Origin: Bacillota bacterium
Lineage (GTDB): Bacteria > Bacillota > UBA4882 > UBA8346
Length of the DNA stretch: 64,000 nucleotides
Reading direction: 5' to 3'
Assembly: GCA_023400055.1 (NCBI GenBank)
Contig: JAEXFN010000031.1
Coordinates: forward strand, 32,529-96,528
Each line of letters opens with the position of its first letter. The stretch's first letter is position 1. The position numbers and the translations under genes are program-made. The notes under the pieces were generated by a model, which saw only the letters and a program-made list of their open reading frames with translations, made no database searches and was not told the origin of the DNA. This document shows, piece after piece, positions 44,677 to 53,930 of the stretch.

Positions 44677-45528
44677 TTGGAGGATCGGTTTCGATGGAGC
44701 GCGATACGGCGCGGGATCACCCAAACCGCGGCCGGCGCGGTATTGGCTTTCTTTTTGCTGTACACCCTGCTGCCCATGCTGTGGCTGCTGATATCCTCTT
44801 TGAAAACCAATCTGGAGCTGTTTCGCGAGCCTTTTAGGCTGCCGCTGCACCTGCAATGGGTCAACTACGGGAATGCCATCCGCGTCTCGGGGTTGGCGAT
44901 CCTGTTCGCCAATTCGTTGCTGATCAGCGCGGCGGCGACGGCCGGCAACATCCTGATCGCGGCGATGGCCGCTTACGTGATCGCCCGGTACCCGTCCCGG
45001 CGGATGGAAGGGATCCACAGTCTATTGGTGGCCGGGATCCTGGTGCCGCTGACCGCGCTGATGGTTCCCTATTTCACGCTGATCAAGGCCTTGGGCATCT
45101 ATGACACCAAATGGGCGCTGATTTTGACCTACACCGCCATCGGCCTGCCGGTCTCGGTCTTCATCATCCGCGGCTTCATGAATTCCATCGCCAAGGAGAT
45201 CGAGGAGGCGGCGGTCATCGACGGCTGCAATTTTTATGCGCTGTTCTTCCGGATCATCTTCCCCCTCTCCAGACCGGGGATCGTCACGGCGCTCACTTTT
45301 GAGTTTCTGACTTGCTGGAATGAATTCGTTTACGCGATGCTGTTAACCTCATCGTTGTCCACGCGGACGATCCAGATCGGGATCCGCTATTTCAAGAACC
45401 AATTCACCACCGATTACACCTCGATGTACGCCGCGGTCGTTTTAAGCATCATCCCTAGCATTTTGGCGTATATCTTGTTTCAAAACCAGATCATCTCCGG
45501 ACTCACCCAGGGCGCCGTCAAGGAATGA
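44677..45528 (+). CDS. CUT1 sugar ABC transporter permease (MalG type)
   Basis: About 283 residues. Helix one is GAVLAFFLLYTLLPMLWLLI; EAA loop IEEAAVIDGCNFYALFFRI with IFPLSRP after. TTG 44677 is preferred, about 11 bases after AGAAAGGA; the frame extends 24 codons further upstream over GC-rich sequence. The C-terminal FQNQIISGLTQGAVKE is family-typical. It ends at a terminator shared with the convergent mannosidase. Confidence 0.9.
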   Translation: MEDRFRWSAIRRGITQTAAGAVLAFFLLYTLLPMLWLLISSLKTNLELFREPFRLPLHLQWVNYGNAIRVSGLAILFANSLLISAAATAGNILIAAMAAYVIARYPSRRMEGIHSLLVAGILVPLTALMVPYFTLIKALGIYDTKWALILTYTAIGLPVSVFIIRGFMNSIAKEIEEAAVIDGCNFYALFFRIIFPLSRPGIVTALTFEFLTCWNEFVYAMLLTSSLSTRTIQIGIRYFKNQFTTDYTSMYAAVVLSIIPSILAYILFQNQIISGLTQGAVKE

Positions 45529-45543
45529 GCCGTGCCAAAACGG

Positions 45544-45590
45544 CGAATGCCGCTGCTTCGGTTTTTAATAACCGGCGGCGGCATTTTCGA
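45544..45590. terminator. Bidirectional terminator between permease and mannosidase
   Basis: AATGCCGC (45546-45553) pairs with GCGGCATT (45578-45585), enclosing CGGTT...AACCG; A- and T-rich flanks suit termination on both strands. Confidence 0.75.
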
Positions 45591-45635
45591 TGGCAATGAT
45601 TCCAATCATAGCATAGCAGCCACGGCTCCGGAGAA

Positions 45636-48600
45636 TTAGGCGTCGGCCCAATAGACCTTCAACGTCTGGATCTCGAAGGGGCCGAAATCCAGTTCGCAAT
45701 TATCGTGCAAGGGCGACTGGTCGCAACGCCCTTCCATCAGGTCCACCAATTCCATGGCCCGGCAGGGGCCTTGAATCCGGAAAGGGGTCTGACAGGCCCG
45801 GCCGGCGCATTCGTAGAGCCGGATGATGAAGGCGGGACCGGCTTCGGCCTGCTTCACCGTGTCCACCACGATATTGTCCAGGCCGACCTCGATCAGCCCG
45901 AAGCAGCCCGGCAGGTCGCCCGGTTGCACGGCCAGCGGGAAGACCATGAGCGGCACATTCAGCTCGTAGCCGGCCCGGACCACCTGGCCAACGACGTGGT
46001 CACCGAGATGAGGATACAACGAATAGGTGAAGGAATGCTGCCCCAGGTCGGCCGCGGGATCGGGATACTCCGGACTGCGCAGCAAATTGAGGTCGAGGAC
46101 GTTTTCAAATACCTTGTGCCCGTATTTGCAGTCATTCAACAGTGCCACGCCATACCCGGCGTCGGAAAGATCGACCCACTTTTGGGCGCAAACTTCGTAT
46201 TTGGCCATCTCCCAGGCAGTGTTGCGTTGGGTGGGCCGCTGGATGCTGCCGAACTGAATCTCGCAGGTGGCCACGGTGTTGCGGACCTGGACGGGGAATG
46301 AGGTCCGCAGCATCTTGTGGCGTTCCAGCCAGTCGACATTGGTCACGAAATCAATGCGCCGGCTGCCGTGGGTCAGGATCACCGTCTGTTCCAGCGTCGA
46401 CTTACCGTAACGGTAAAGCTGTTTCAGCGAAGCCTGCGGACCGTCCACCCAGCTCTCGACCTGCTGCAACTGAAAATATTCCGGTTCCCGGTCGGCGTAA
46501 CCGATCGCGAAGTCCCAGGCGTCGCCGGAATCCTCATAGACCGCCAGCCGGTTGCCGGGGCAACCCGAGGCCAGCACCGTCCGTCCGGCGGCTTTATCGA
46601 GGATCGTCCGGAGCGAGCCGTCAGCGGCGAACTCCACCGCCAGCAGGTCATTTTCGAGCCGTTGGTCGCCGGCGGCCATCCCGGCAGGCAAGGCCGCCGG
46701 AGCGGCGGTCTCCAGGACCCGGTAGCCCATGGCGGGAGCCTGGGCCCGGAACCACTGCCCGTTCAGCTTGAGCCAGGCGGCGCGCTCCCAGGAAAGGGTA
46801 TTGGCGACGAGTACCGGCCGCAGCGTGTCCCGGGTGTCGACCCGCCCGGCCAGGGCGGCGAAGGCCCGCTCGTTCAAGGCGGCCACGGTCTGCCGGAGCT
46901 GCTCATAGCGGGCGTAGCATTCCTGGTAGACCGGATGGATGGCCGAGCCCGCCAGAATATCGTGGAACTGATAGAGCAGGATCTCCCGCCAGATCGCCGC
47001 GACCGGTTCGGCCGGATAGGCCTGCCCCGCCAGGAGCAGGGCCAAAACCGCGCCGAACTCCAAATCCCGCAGGCCCAGCTCCATCTGGCGGTTGTAGCGC
47101 TTGATCCGGCCCTGGGTGGTGTAGGTGCCTTGATGCCGCTCCAGATACAACTCCCCATCCCAGCTGCGGAGCTGGGGCGCGGCCGGGGCGATCTCCCGGA
47201 AGAACTCGGTAACGTGCTTTTGGACCACCGGCGCCAGTCCGGCCGCGCCGCGTTCCCGTTTCAGCCATTCCAGATGCTCCTCGCCCGGCCCGCCGCCGCC
47301 GTCGCCGATGCCGAAGACCAGCAGGCACTGGTCGGAGAGGCCTTTATCCAGGAAATCATGGGTCGCCTTCAGCACCGCCCGGGGCGCCGCCGAACTGTTG
47401 TAGGTTCCCTCCGGCGGCAGGTGGGCCAGGATCCGGCTGCCGTCGATGCCGATCCAGGTGAAGGTGTGGTGCGGATACTGGTTGTAAAGGTTCCAGGAAA
47501 GTTTGGTGGTGCAGAAATAGCTCACGCCGGACTTGCGGGCGATCTGCGGCAGGGCGCCGTTGAAGCCGAAGGAATCGGGCAGCCACAATAGCTCCGGATC
47601 CCGGCCGAACTCGCGCCGGAAAAATTGTTTGCCGTAAAGCATCTGCCGCACCAGCGACTCGCCGGACGGCAGGTTGGTATCGGACTCGACCCAGAACCCG
47701 CCCAAAGTTTCCCAGCGGCCCTCCGCCACCCGTCGCCGGATCTTTTCGAACAGCGCCGGGTAGGCGTCCTTGACCCATTGGTAGAGCTGGGGCTGACTGG
47801 CACCGAAGATATAATCGGGATAGCGCTCCAGCATCAGCAGGGCAGTGGCGAAGGTGCGGGCGCCCTTCTGCACCGTTTCCCGCAAGGGCCAGAGCCAGGC
47901 CAGATCGATGTGGGAATGGCCGATGGCCGCCACCGCCAGGGCCGGCGCGCCGGCCGACGGGCCCAATTCCGGTTCGAGGATGGCGCGCGCCTGTTCCAAC
48001 TCATCCGGGGTCAAACGTTCCAGCCGGTTGGCCGCTTCGTACAACCGGAATAACAGCGGGTCGGAGCCCAGGCTCTGCTCCGGCAGGTGCAGCAGCAGAT
48101 CGTTTAAGAAGGCAAAATCGTAATAGAGCGCTTTGATCCGCTCATCACAGACGGCGACGGCCGCTTCCTGCAGCCGGCCGTGATCGCGGTACTTGCCGAA
48201 CAGATCGTTGGTGGTCGCCTGGACCCAAAGCTCGATGGGCATCCCGGCCGGAGCCCGCTCCGCGAGGTCGACGACCCGTTTCCCCGGTTGGCCGAGTGCC
48301 CGGTCGAATCCCGAAGTGACGTTGGTCAATCCCTGCGCCGGACAGCCGCAACGGTCGAAGACACAGCCTTCGCCGCCGACGTCGATCAGCGCCACCACCT
48401 TCCGCCCGGCCGCCGCCGGGGGAACCGCCCCGCTAAAACGGAACCAGGCGTATTCGCCGGGTTGGCCCCACTGTTCCCCGACGGCCAGTTCGCGCGGGGT
48501 CCCGTTCATCCGGTCCGCATAGGGAACCGGTCCGGCCGGAGTCGGCCAGACCGCGACCCGCAGGGGAGCGACCGTTTGATAAATCGCCTTTTGCAGCTGA

Positions 48601-48650
48601 CTGGTGACGGTATCGACCCGCTTCTTCATGGCGTCGCGGTAATAGGGCAT
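45636..48650 (-). CDS. GH38 alpha-mannosidase (second copy)
   Basis: About 1004 residues. GHSHIDLAWLWPLRETV holds the zinc ligands, and WLPDSFGFNGALPQIARKSG the nucleophilic aspartate; the middle helical domain and C-terminal beta domains are complete. The start is placed at 48650, where GGAGG lies 8 bases upstream; the frame is open 19 codons further. No signal peptide. It differs widely from the enzyme at 21650, so distinct linkage or ligand is likely. It is transcribed against the CUT1 set at 42334-45528, which may nevertheless be functionally coupled. Confidence 0.95.
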   Translation of the reverse strand: MPYYRDAMKKRVDTVTSQLQKAIYQTVAPLRVAVWPTPAGPVPYADRMNGTPRELAVGEQWGQPGEYAWFRFSGAVPPAAAGRKVVALIDVGGEGCVFDRCGCPAQGLTNVTSGFDRALGQPGKRVVDLAERAPAGMPIELWVQATTNDLFGKYRDHGRLQEAAVAVCDERIKALYYDFAFLNDLLLHLPEQSLGSDPLLFRLYEAANRLERLTPDELEQARAILEPELGPSAGAPALAVAAIGHSHIDLAWLWPLRETVQKGARTFATALLMLERYPDYIFGASQPQLYQWVKDAYPALFEKIRRRVAEGRWETLGGFWVESDTNLPSGESLVRQMLYGKQFFRREFGRDPELLWLPDSFGFNGALPQIARKSGVSYFCTTKLSWNLYNQYPHHTFTWIGIDGSRILAHLPPEGTYNSSAAPRAVLKATHDFLDKGLSDQCLLVFGIGDGGGGPGEEHLEWLKRERGAAGLAPVVQKHVTEFFREIAPAAPQLRSWDGELYLERHQGTYTTQGRIKRYNRQMELGLRDLEFGAVLALLLAGQAYPAEPVAAIWREILLYQFHDILAGSAIHPVYQECYARYEQLRQTVAALNERAFAALAGRVDTRDTLRPVLVANTLSWERAAWLKLNGQWFRAQAPAMGYRVLETAAPAALPAGMAAGDQRLENDLLAVEFAADGSLRTILDKAAGRTVLASGCPGNRLAVYEDSGDAWDFAIGYADREPEYFQLQQVESWVDGPQASLKQLYRYGKSTLEQTVILTHGSRRIDFVTNVDWLERHKMLRTSFPVQVRNTVATCEIQFGSIQRPTQRNTAWEMAKYEVCAQKWVDLSDAGYGVALLNDCKYGHKVFENVLDLNLLRSPEYPDPAADLGQHSFTYSLYPHLGDHVVGQVVRAGYELNVPLMVFPLAVQPGDLPGCFGLIEVGLDNIVVDTVKQAEAGPAFIIRLYECAGRACQTPFRIQGPCRAMELVDLMEGRCDQSPLHDNCELDFGPFEIQTLKVYWADA

Positions 48651-48878
48651 GATCGAATCCTCCGGCTCCTTAAAGATAAATCGCAAAAACAATTCTGAAT
48701 CCATCATATGGCCCGGATGGCGGGGTTATGCCCGTCGCACCCAAACCGCCGCCCCGTTCCGCCCGGAATCGCGACGGAAACGGCGAGCGAACCCGGTTAT
48801 GAATCGGCCCGCCCCCGAATAAGATGCACTGGAAGCGATTTGCCGCTGATTAATCAGCGAAGAAAGCGGGTGCGGGTG

Positions 48879-49823
48879 ATGATGCAGAAACGATGGCTGT
48901 TTCTGGCCGGTCTGGTTCTGGTGGCGGCGATGGTGGCCTTTCTGGTGGCGCGGGCAGTCGGCGGGCCCGGCCCGTCGGTGCTGTCGCTGGATGAGCCGAA
49001 TAACGCCAGGTTGCCGGGGAATTTCCGGATGATCACGGCCGGCATCCTGCATCCCGCGCCGGGAGCCCCGCTGATCATTCCGACCGGTCTGGCCGATTTG
49101 AACATCTCCGGCAGCGGCCAGTTTTCCCAGCGCCAATTGCGACGAATGAAGGATGAGATCGATCGCAGGCGCGTCATGGTCGTGGATCTGCGACAGGAAT
49201 CGCACGGTTTTCTGAATGGCATGGCCGTCAGTTGGGTGGGGAAGCATAACGCGGCCAATCAGGGACTCTCCTTGCCGGAGATTCTCCGGGATGAGCGGCG
49301 CAAGCTGACCGGCTTGATCCGCGCGGACGGGGTAAAGGTCAGCCGGGCCGCGACGAACGCCAAGGTTCAGCCGCTGGTGCTGCACCGGCCGTTAACGGTC
49401 TGCAACGAAGCGGAGCTGGTCCGCTCCGTCGGCTGGAGTTATGCGCGGCTGCCGGTGACCGATCATCAACGGCCCAGCGATCCGGTAGTCGATCAGTTCA
49501 TCAGCCTGGTGCGGGGGCTTCCCGCCGACGCCTGGCTGCATTTTCACTGCCGGGCCGGGATCGGCCGGACCACCATTTTGATGCAGATGTACGATATGAT
49601 GCGCAATGCCAAACAGGTGCCGTTTGAGGCGATCATCAGCCGCCAGGCCTGGCTGGCCAGCCGCAGCGTGGTCCACGACGTGCAACGCCGGATGAGTTCC
49701 CGGAGCAGAGGAAGTCTGGAGATCAAAGATTTTTTGCAGCGTTTTTATCTTTACTGCCAGTCGAACCGCGACCAATACCGTACCAGTTGGACCCAGTGGT
49801 TAAAAATGCAGCGTCAGCCGTAG
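48879..49823 (+). CDS. PTP-like phytase (inositol polyphosphate phosphatase)
   Basis: About 314 residues. N-terminal signal/anchor (FLAGLVLVAAMVAFLVA), then a protein-tyrosine-phosphatase-like fold. P-loop HFHCRAGIGRTT: nucleophile C224 and R230. The general-acid loop is VTDHQRPSD, and VVDLRQESHGFLNGMAVSW, SGSGQFS and WTQWLK are shared with Selenomonas-type PTP phytases. It would remove phosphates from extracellular inositol phosphates. ATG 48879 or 48882; ribosome site weak (AAAGCGGG). It stands alone, divergent from the mannosidase. Confidence 0.93.
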   Translation: MMQKRWLFLAGLVLVAAMVAFLVARAVGGPGPSVLSLDEPNNARLPGNFRMITAGILHPAPGAPLIIPTGLADLNISGSGQFSQRQLRRMKDEIDRRRVMVVDLRQESHGFLNGMAVSWVGKHNAANQGLSLPEILRDERRKLTGLIRADGVKVSRAATNAKVQPLVLHRPLTVCNEAELVRSVGWSYARLPVTDHQRPSDPVVDQFISLVRGLPADAWLHFHCRAGIGRTTILMQMYDMMRNAKQVPFEAIISRQAWLASRSVVHDVQRRMSSRSRGSLEIKDFLQRFYLYCQSNRDQYRTSWTQWLKMQRQP

Positions 49824-50122
49824 CCGGGCCGTTTGGGCCAGATTGGCCGGGGTCAAGCAGGTCCGCTTCAGCTCGATCGCTTCAACGGCTGACAAGATCG
49901 GTTTTTCGGCGCCCGCTTTCCCGGGCGCAATCATGAACGAGCGCATTGGCACTTCCCAGGCTTGGCGGAATAACCGCCGAGCCTTTTGTTTTATTTCGTG
50001 CCAAAGGCACAATCGGTTGTGCCAAAAGACCCAATCTCCCGGAGCGGACATATGATATTCCAAAAGCATTTTTGGCTCGAACGGTCCCCATGCCAATATT
50101 TAAGCGTCAGCGAGGTGTCGAA

Positions 50123-50689
50123 ATGAGTTATTATCCCTGCCCTGCCGGGACATTTGCTTATGCCATCCAACCGGGCGATACGTTCTATTCTTTGGCGAAC
50201 CAGTATAATGTGCCCCTGGATGGGCTGCTCCAGGCCAATCCCTACGTCGATCCCAATAACCTCCAGATCGGCCAGGCCATCTGCATCCCCGGCTATGGCC
50301 AAGCCGTTCCGTATGGCTACCCGTATTCCGGGGCGGCTCCCGGTTATTTCTATGCCCCTTGGGCTTGGCCCCAAGGGTCCGAGGCGTTGGGCGATCCGCC
50401 CCAGGGTCCGCCGCCGCAGCATCAAGGGCCTTCGCAACAGCGTCAAGGTCCGCCGCGTTCGGCGCCGCCGCGCCACGTTCCCAACGAGCCCGCTTTACGT
50501 GCGATTGATCCTGGCGCGATCCGCGGCTGCCTGTACCGTTTCACCTACATCTGGCTGCAGAACCGCCAGTCTTTCTGGGCTTATCCGGTATTTGTCGGAC
50601 GGAATTCGCTCGCCGGGTGGCGTTTCCGCAGAGGCCGTTGGGAATACTTCGGCATGGATCTGCGGGACATTCGCTCGTTCAGTTGCTAG
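50123..50689 (+). CDS. LysM-domain protein, possibly spore-coat associated
   Basis: About 188 residues. One LysM at about 10-58 (FAYAIQPGDTFYSLANQYNV, NNLQIGQAICIPGYG), then a Pro/Gln/Gly-rich linker (about 60-125) and a C-terminal aromatic-rich domain (GCLYRFTYIWLQNRQSFWAY and GWRFRRGRWEYFG). No signal peptide, as in several coat proteins of spores (SafA-like logic). ATG behind CGAGGTG. It is followed by the terminator at 50773. 49824-50122 has no gene. Confidence 0.82.
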   Translation: MSYYPCPAGTFAYAIQPGDTFYSLANQYNVPLDGLLQANPYVDPNNLQIGQAICIPGYGQAVPYGYPYSGAAPGYFYAPWAWPQGSEALGDPPQGPPPQHQGPSQQRQGPPRSAPPRHVPNEPALRAIDPGAIRGCLYRFTYIWLQNRQSFWAYPVFVGRNSLAGWRFRRGRWEYFGMDLRDIRSFSC

Positions 50690-50772
50690 CCGGTGCCGGA
50701 ATATGCGGCCGAGTCGATGGATTAACCACGGCCGGACGCCCTGACTTCAAACCGGCGCAACGGTCCGGATTT

Positions 50773-50812
50773 GCAAAAAGGCATAACCCAAAGTTATGTC
50801 TTTTTGCGTTAG
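50773..50812. terminator. Terminator after the LysM gene
   Basis: GCAAAAAGGCATAAC (50773-50787) and GTTATGTCTTTTTGC (50793-50807), a perfect 15-bp stem with A-tract and T-tract arms, so usable on both strands. Confidence 0.9.
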
Positions 50813-50868
50813 GAAGATTCAGCAATTCCTCGGTACGATTTTTCGCGAATTCCCGCGGCGAATAAATC

Positions 50869-50898
50869 TTGACATGACCGGCTGAAATATTGTATTGT
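50869..50898 (+). promoter_or_regulatory. galE promoter candidate
   Basis: TTGACA (50869-50874), 18-base spacer, TATTGT (50893-50898). The leader is about 170 nt long and contains small hairpins GCGCTTCAATGCGC and CCGGCTTCTTTGCGGCCGG; no known riboswitch class seen. Confidence 0.55.
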
Positions 50899-51074
50899 TA
50901 GACCGTCTTCCGGTCCTTCACGCGCTTCAATGCGCAGGGGACTGATACCGGCTTCTTTGCGGCCGGAGGATCGCCAACGGCTGGACAAACTGAGGCGCAA
51001 AAAAACGGAGCAATGAAACGAAACGTCGCAAGCAACCGATACGATAAATATTTCAGGAAGCTGGAGGGAAGGAA

Positions 51075-52097
51075 ATGGCGATTTTAATCACGGGCGGCGC
51101 CGGTTATATCGGCAGCCACACTTGCGTGGAATTGTTGCAAGCAGGACACGAACTGGTTGTCGTCGACAATCTGGTCAACAGCAAGGAAGCGTCGTTACGG
51201 AGGGTTCAGGAGATCACCGGCAAGAGCCTGCGCTTTTATAAGGCCGATTTGCTCGACCGGGACGCTTTGAACGAGGTTTTTGACCATTCGGCCATCGAGG
51301 CGGTGATCCATTTTGCCGGACTGAAAGCGGTCGGCGAATCGGTGGCCAAACCGCTGCTGTATTACCACAATAACCTTACCGGCACCCTCAACCTGTGCGC
51401 AGTGATGCAAAGCCACGGCGTGAAGAATCTGGTCTTCAGTTCATCGGCCACTGTCTACGGCGACCCCGAGCGGGTGCCGATTACCGAAGATTCGCCGCTT
51501 TCGGCCACCAATCCCTACGGCCGTTCCAAGCTGATGATCGAGGAGATGCTGCGCGACCTGTACCGGGCGGACAGCGCCTGGAATATCGCCCTGTTGCGCT
51601 ATTTCAATCCGGTGGGCGCCCATCCCAGCGGCCGCATCGGCGAGGATCCCAACGGCATCCCCAACAATCTGGTGCCGTACATCGCCCAGGTCGCTGTCGG
51701 CAAATTGAAAGAACTGACGGTCTTCGGGGCCGATTACCCCACTCCCGACGGGACCGGAGTCCGGGATTACATCCATGTGGTCGATCTGGCGATCGGGCAC
51801 CTGAAGGCCCTGGAGAAACTGCGATCCCAGCCGGGGCTGGTGATTTACAATCTGGGCACCGGCCGGGGCTATAGTGTCCTGGAGGTGGTGGAGGCTTTCG
51901 CCAGGGCGGCCGGACGGCCCATTCCCTACCGCATCGCCGAGCGGCGGCCGGGGGACATCGCCGTTTGTTATGCGGACCCGTCCAAATCGCAAATGGAGCT
52001 GAACTGGACGGCCCAGAAAGATATCGCCGCGATGTGCGCCGATGCGTGGCGCTGGCAGTCCAACAATCCGGACGGTTACGGCGCTGACGAGGCCTAA
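51075..52097 (+). CDS. galE: UDP-glucose 4-epimerase
   Basis: 340 residues, short-chain dehydrogenase fold. GGAGYIGSH binds NAD; catalytic S-S-A-T-V-Y at 123-128 and Y148-x3-K152 (PYGRSK). Sequence MAILITGGAGYIGSHTCVEL and DGTGVRDYIHVVDLA are classical. It interconverts UDP-glucose and UDP-galactose for surface polysaccharide or galactose metabolism. ATG behind GGAAGGA. Monocistronic, ended by the terminator at 52126. Confidence 0.96.
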   Translation: MAILITGGAGYIGSHTCVELLQAGHELVVVDNLVNSKEASLRRVQEITGKSLRFYKADLLDRDALNEVFDHSAIEAVIHFAGLKAVGESVAKPLLYYHNNLTGTLNLCAVMQSHGVKNLVFSSSATVYGDPERVPITEDSPLSATNPYGRSKLMIEEMLRDLYRADSAWNIALLRYFNPVGAHPSGRIGEDPNGIPNNLVPYIAQVAVGKLKELTVFGADYPTPDGTGVRDYIHVVDLAIGHLKALEKLRSQPGLVIYNLGTGRGYSVLEVVEAFARAAGRPIPYRIAERRPGDIAVCYADPSKSQMELNWTAQKDIAAMCADAWRWQSNNPDGYGADEA

Positions 52098-52125
52098 CCG
52101 GGCCCCGGGGAGAATATCGTTCATC

Positions 52126-52163
52126 AGGAGGACCGACCCACGGCGGGTCGGTCCTCTTTTTAA
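52126..52163 (+). terminator. Terminator of galE
   Basis: GAGGACCGACCC (52128-52139) and GGGTCGGTCCTC (52145-52156) pair perfectly over 12 bases, followed by U5. Confidence 0.95.
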
Positions 52164-52270
52164 AAAGAAGCGCGCGTTTCAGGCCGAAAGATAAAAAACC
52201 GCGCCGGTCCAGCAACCGTTTTAGCTAACCACAAATAGCGGGCGCCGCTCGTTTAAACATCGCTTCTATC

Positions 52271-52299
52271 TTGTCAGCCGATCCGATCTGGATTATAAT
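52271..52299 (+). promoter_or_regulatory. Sigma-A promoter of candidate small RNA
   Basis: TTGTCA (52271-52276), exact 17-base spacer, perfect TATAAT (52294-52299). No ORF of credible length follows, so it reads a non-coding transcript. Confidence 0.85.
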
Positions 52300-52305
52300 A
52301 AGTAT

Positions 52306-52418
52306 AACGTTTTCGTTGAGCCGCCGGGCATTGTTATGCTCGCGCACCCGAAGGGCGCAGCGGCAAGGATCCTAGATCGAACGGGAAAACAGTCCATCAG
52401 CGTTGATGAACTTTTTTT
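52306..52418 (+). ncRNA. Candidate structured small RNA, family unknown
   Basis: About 113 nt from the promoter at 52271 to a terminator stem AGT-C-CATCA/TGATG-A-ACT with U7 (52391-52418). The body can fold as a three-way junction: outer GCCGC (from about 52320) with GCGGC, enclosing CGGGCA/TGCTCG and GCG-CA-CCC-GAA-GGG-CGC. A single-stranded stretch follows (AAGGATCCTAGATCG). It does not match a riboswitch or housekeeping RNA that I know; there is no gene directly behind the terminator, only array D. Confidence 0.6.
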
Positions 52419-52456
52419 ATTAATGGCTCAACTTTCGCAGCGAAAAGATAAATTAC

Positions 52457-52813
52457 AGAAATTGCGGCTTAAGAAATAAATTGCGGGCCAAAGATTGTAT
52501 TTTTAATGACGAAATTGTACTTTCGATCCGTATAAATGAATTTTTGATGACGAGAATTGAAAATCCGATCCGGAGAATTATTTTTTCGATCGTGAAAAAT
52601 GACTTTTCGATCATGAGAAATGATTTTTCGATCAGCAGAATTTAAAATTCGATCCGTATAGGTAATTTTTCGATCATGGAAATCGCAATTTCGCTCCGGA
52701 GAAATAATTTTTCGCTTCCGAGAAATGATTTTCTGGCCCCGATAAATGAAAATTCGATCTGGATAATTAAATTATCGGCCGTTAAGATCGAAATTCCGGC
52801 ATGAATAATTGAA
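52457..52813. repeat. Degenerate 21-bp tandem array D (about 17 units)
   Basis: AT-rich units start at 52457+21n with exact spacing: TTTTCGATCGTGAAAAATG (52583), TTTTCGATCATGAGAAATG (52604), TTTTCGATCAGCAGAATT (52625), TTTTCGATCATGGAAATC (52667), TTTTCGCTTCCGAGAAATG (52709). Core is pyrimidine tract, CGATC-like centre, then GAAA-like purine tract. A/T tracts repeat in phase every two helical turns, so intrinsic curvature is plausible. It ends shortly before the ribosome site of the LacI gene at 52881. Confidence 0.86.
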
Positions 52814-52880
52814 TTTGCATTTTTTAATAGATAATAAATCCGGTTTCGCGACAGCGGGATTCCGATGGAGGTGACATTCG

Positions 52881-53903
52881 ATGACTATAACCATTAAAGA
52901 CTTGGCTGAACTGGCCCAGGTCTCCATGGGAACCGTCTCCCGGGTGATCAATGACGGACCGGGGGTGGGGGAAGAGACCCGCAAACGCATCTTGAAACTG
53001 GTCAAGGAACTGGACTACCAGCCCAATGCCTCGGCGCACGGGCTGGCGGCCAAGCGTTCCGGCAATATCGGGCTGATCATCCCCCATACCAGCAGTTATT
53101 CGATGTCCACCGCCTATTGGCCGAACCTGCTGACCGCCATCATCGAGCAGGCGGCGGCCAAAAACTATAATGTGCTGCTCTCCACCTCCCGCTCCGAAGA
53201 GGATGTGGACTCCGCCTACAAATCGATCTTGAAAGGCCGGCGGATCGACGGCCTAATCATCGGTTCGGAACAATTCGGCGATAAACAGCTGGCGGAGCTG
53301 CTCCTGAAAGATTTCCCCTTTGTGATGGTGGGCCAAAGCATGAGCATCTCCCATTATTATGTGGACGTCGACAGCGCCGGCGGCGCTCAGCGGATGACCG
53401 AGCACCTGCTGGCGCTGGGGCACCGGCAGATCGCCATGCTGGCCGGGCCGGAACATTATCCCAGCGTCATCTCGCGGGTGAGCGGCTTCAAACGGGCCAT
53501 GGCAGAGGCCGGCCTGGATCCGTCGCGCGTGTTTCACTGCCCCTATTGGACCCGACGGGCGACGGAGATCAGCCGGGAGATTATCCGCGGCCCAGAGGGA
53601 GTCACGGCCATCTTTGCCGCGGCCGGAGACCTGGTTACCGGCGTGTTGCAGGCGGTCCGTGCGGAAAAACTGCGGATCCCCGCTGATCTGGCCCTGGCCG
53701 CTTTCGACGATCATCCGTTATATGAATACTTCTCGCCGGCGATTACTGCGGTCAGTCAGCCCACCGGCTTATTGGGGGAGGCGGCCGCCAAGCAACTGTT
53801 TCAGCTCATGGAGGGCAAAACTCCCGCAGCGAAGGGAGAAATCCTCCCCACCGCGCTGATAATCCGCGAGTCCTGCGGCGGGCGGCCGGGTTCCGCCGGA
53901 TGA
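52881..53903 (+). CDS. LacI family transcriptional regulator
   Basis: 340 residues. DNA-binding head ITIKDLAELAQVSMGTVSRV with hinge YQPNASAHGLAAKRS, then a sugar-sensing periplasmic-binding-like domain (GLIIPHTSSYSMSTAYWPN onward). The start is ATG behind GGAGGTGAC. No target operon is next to it, and array D fills the region upstream; global or distant sugar regulation is possible. Only its family is certain. Confidence 0.9.
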   Translation: MTITIKDLAELAQVSMGTVSRVINDGPGVGEETRKRILKLVKELDYQPNASAHGLAAKRSGNIGLIIPHTSSYSMSTAYWPNLLTAIIEQAAAKNYNVLLSTSRSEEDVDSAYKSILKGRRIDGLIIGSEQFGDKQLAELLLKDFPFVMVGQSMSISHYYVDVDSAGGAQRMTEHLLALGHRQIAMLAGPEHYPSVISRVSGFKRAMAEAGLDPSRVFHCPYWTRRATEISREIIRGPEGVTAIFAAAGDLVTGVLQAVRAEKLRIPADLALAAFDDHPLYEYFSPAITAVSQPTGLLGEAAAKQLFQLMEGKTPAAKGEILPTALIIRESCGGRPGSAG

Positions 53904-53930
53904 CGGGGACGGGGATTCCCCCAAGTCCCG

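Noticed and set aside
46317..47591. 424-codon + strand ORF opposite the second GH38 gene
   Set aside because: Shadow frame of the minus-strand mannosidase, which has complete catalytic motifs.
52306..52418. Glycine riboswitch or other known class
   Set aside because: Fragments such as CACCCGAAGGG and GGCAAGGA recall the glycine aptamer, but the conserved core is incomplete and no glycine gene follows; kept as unknown RNA.
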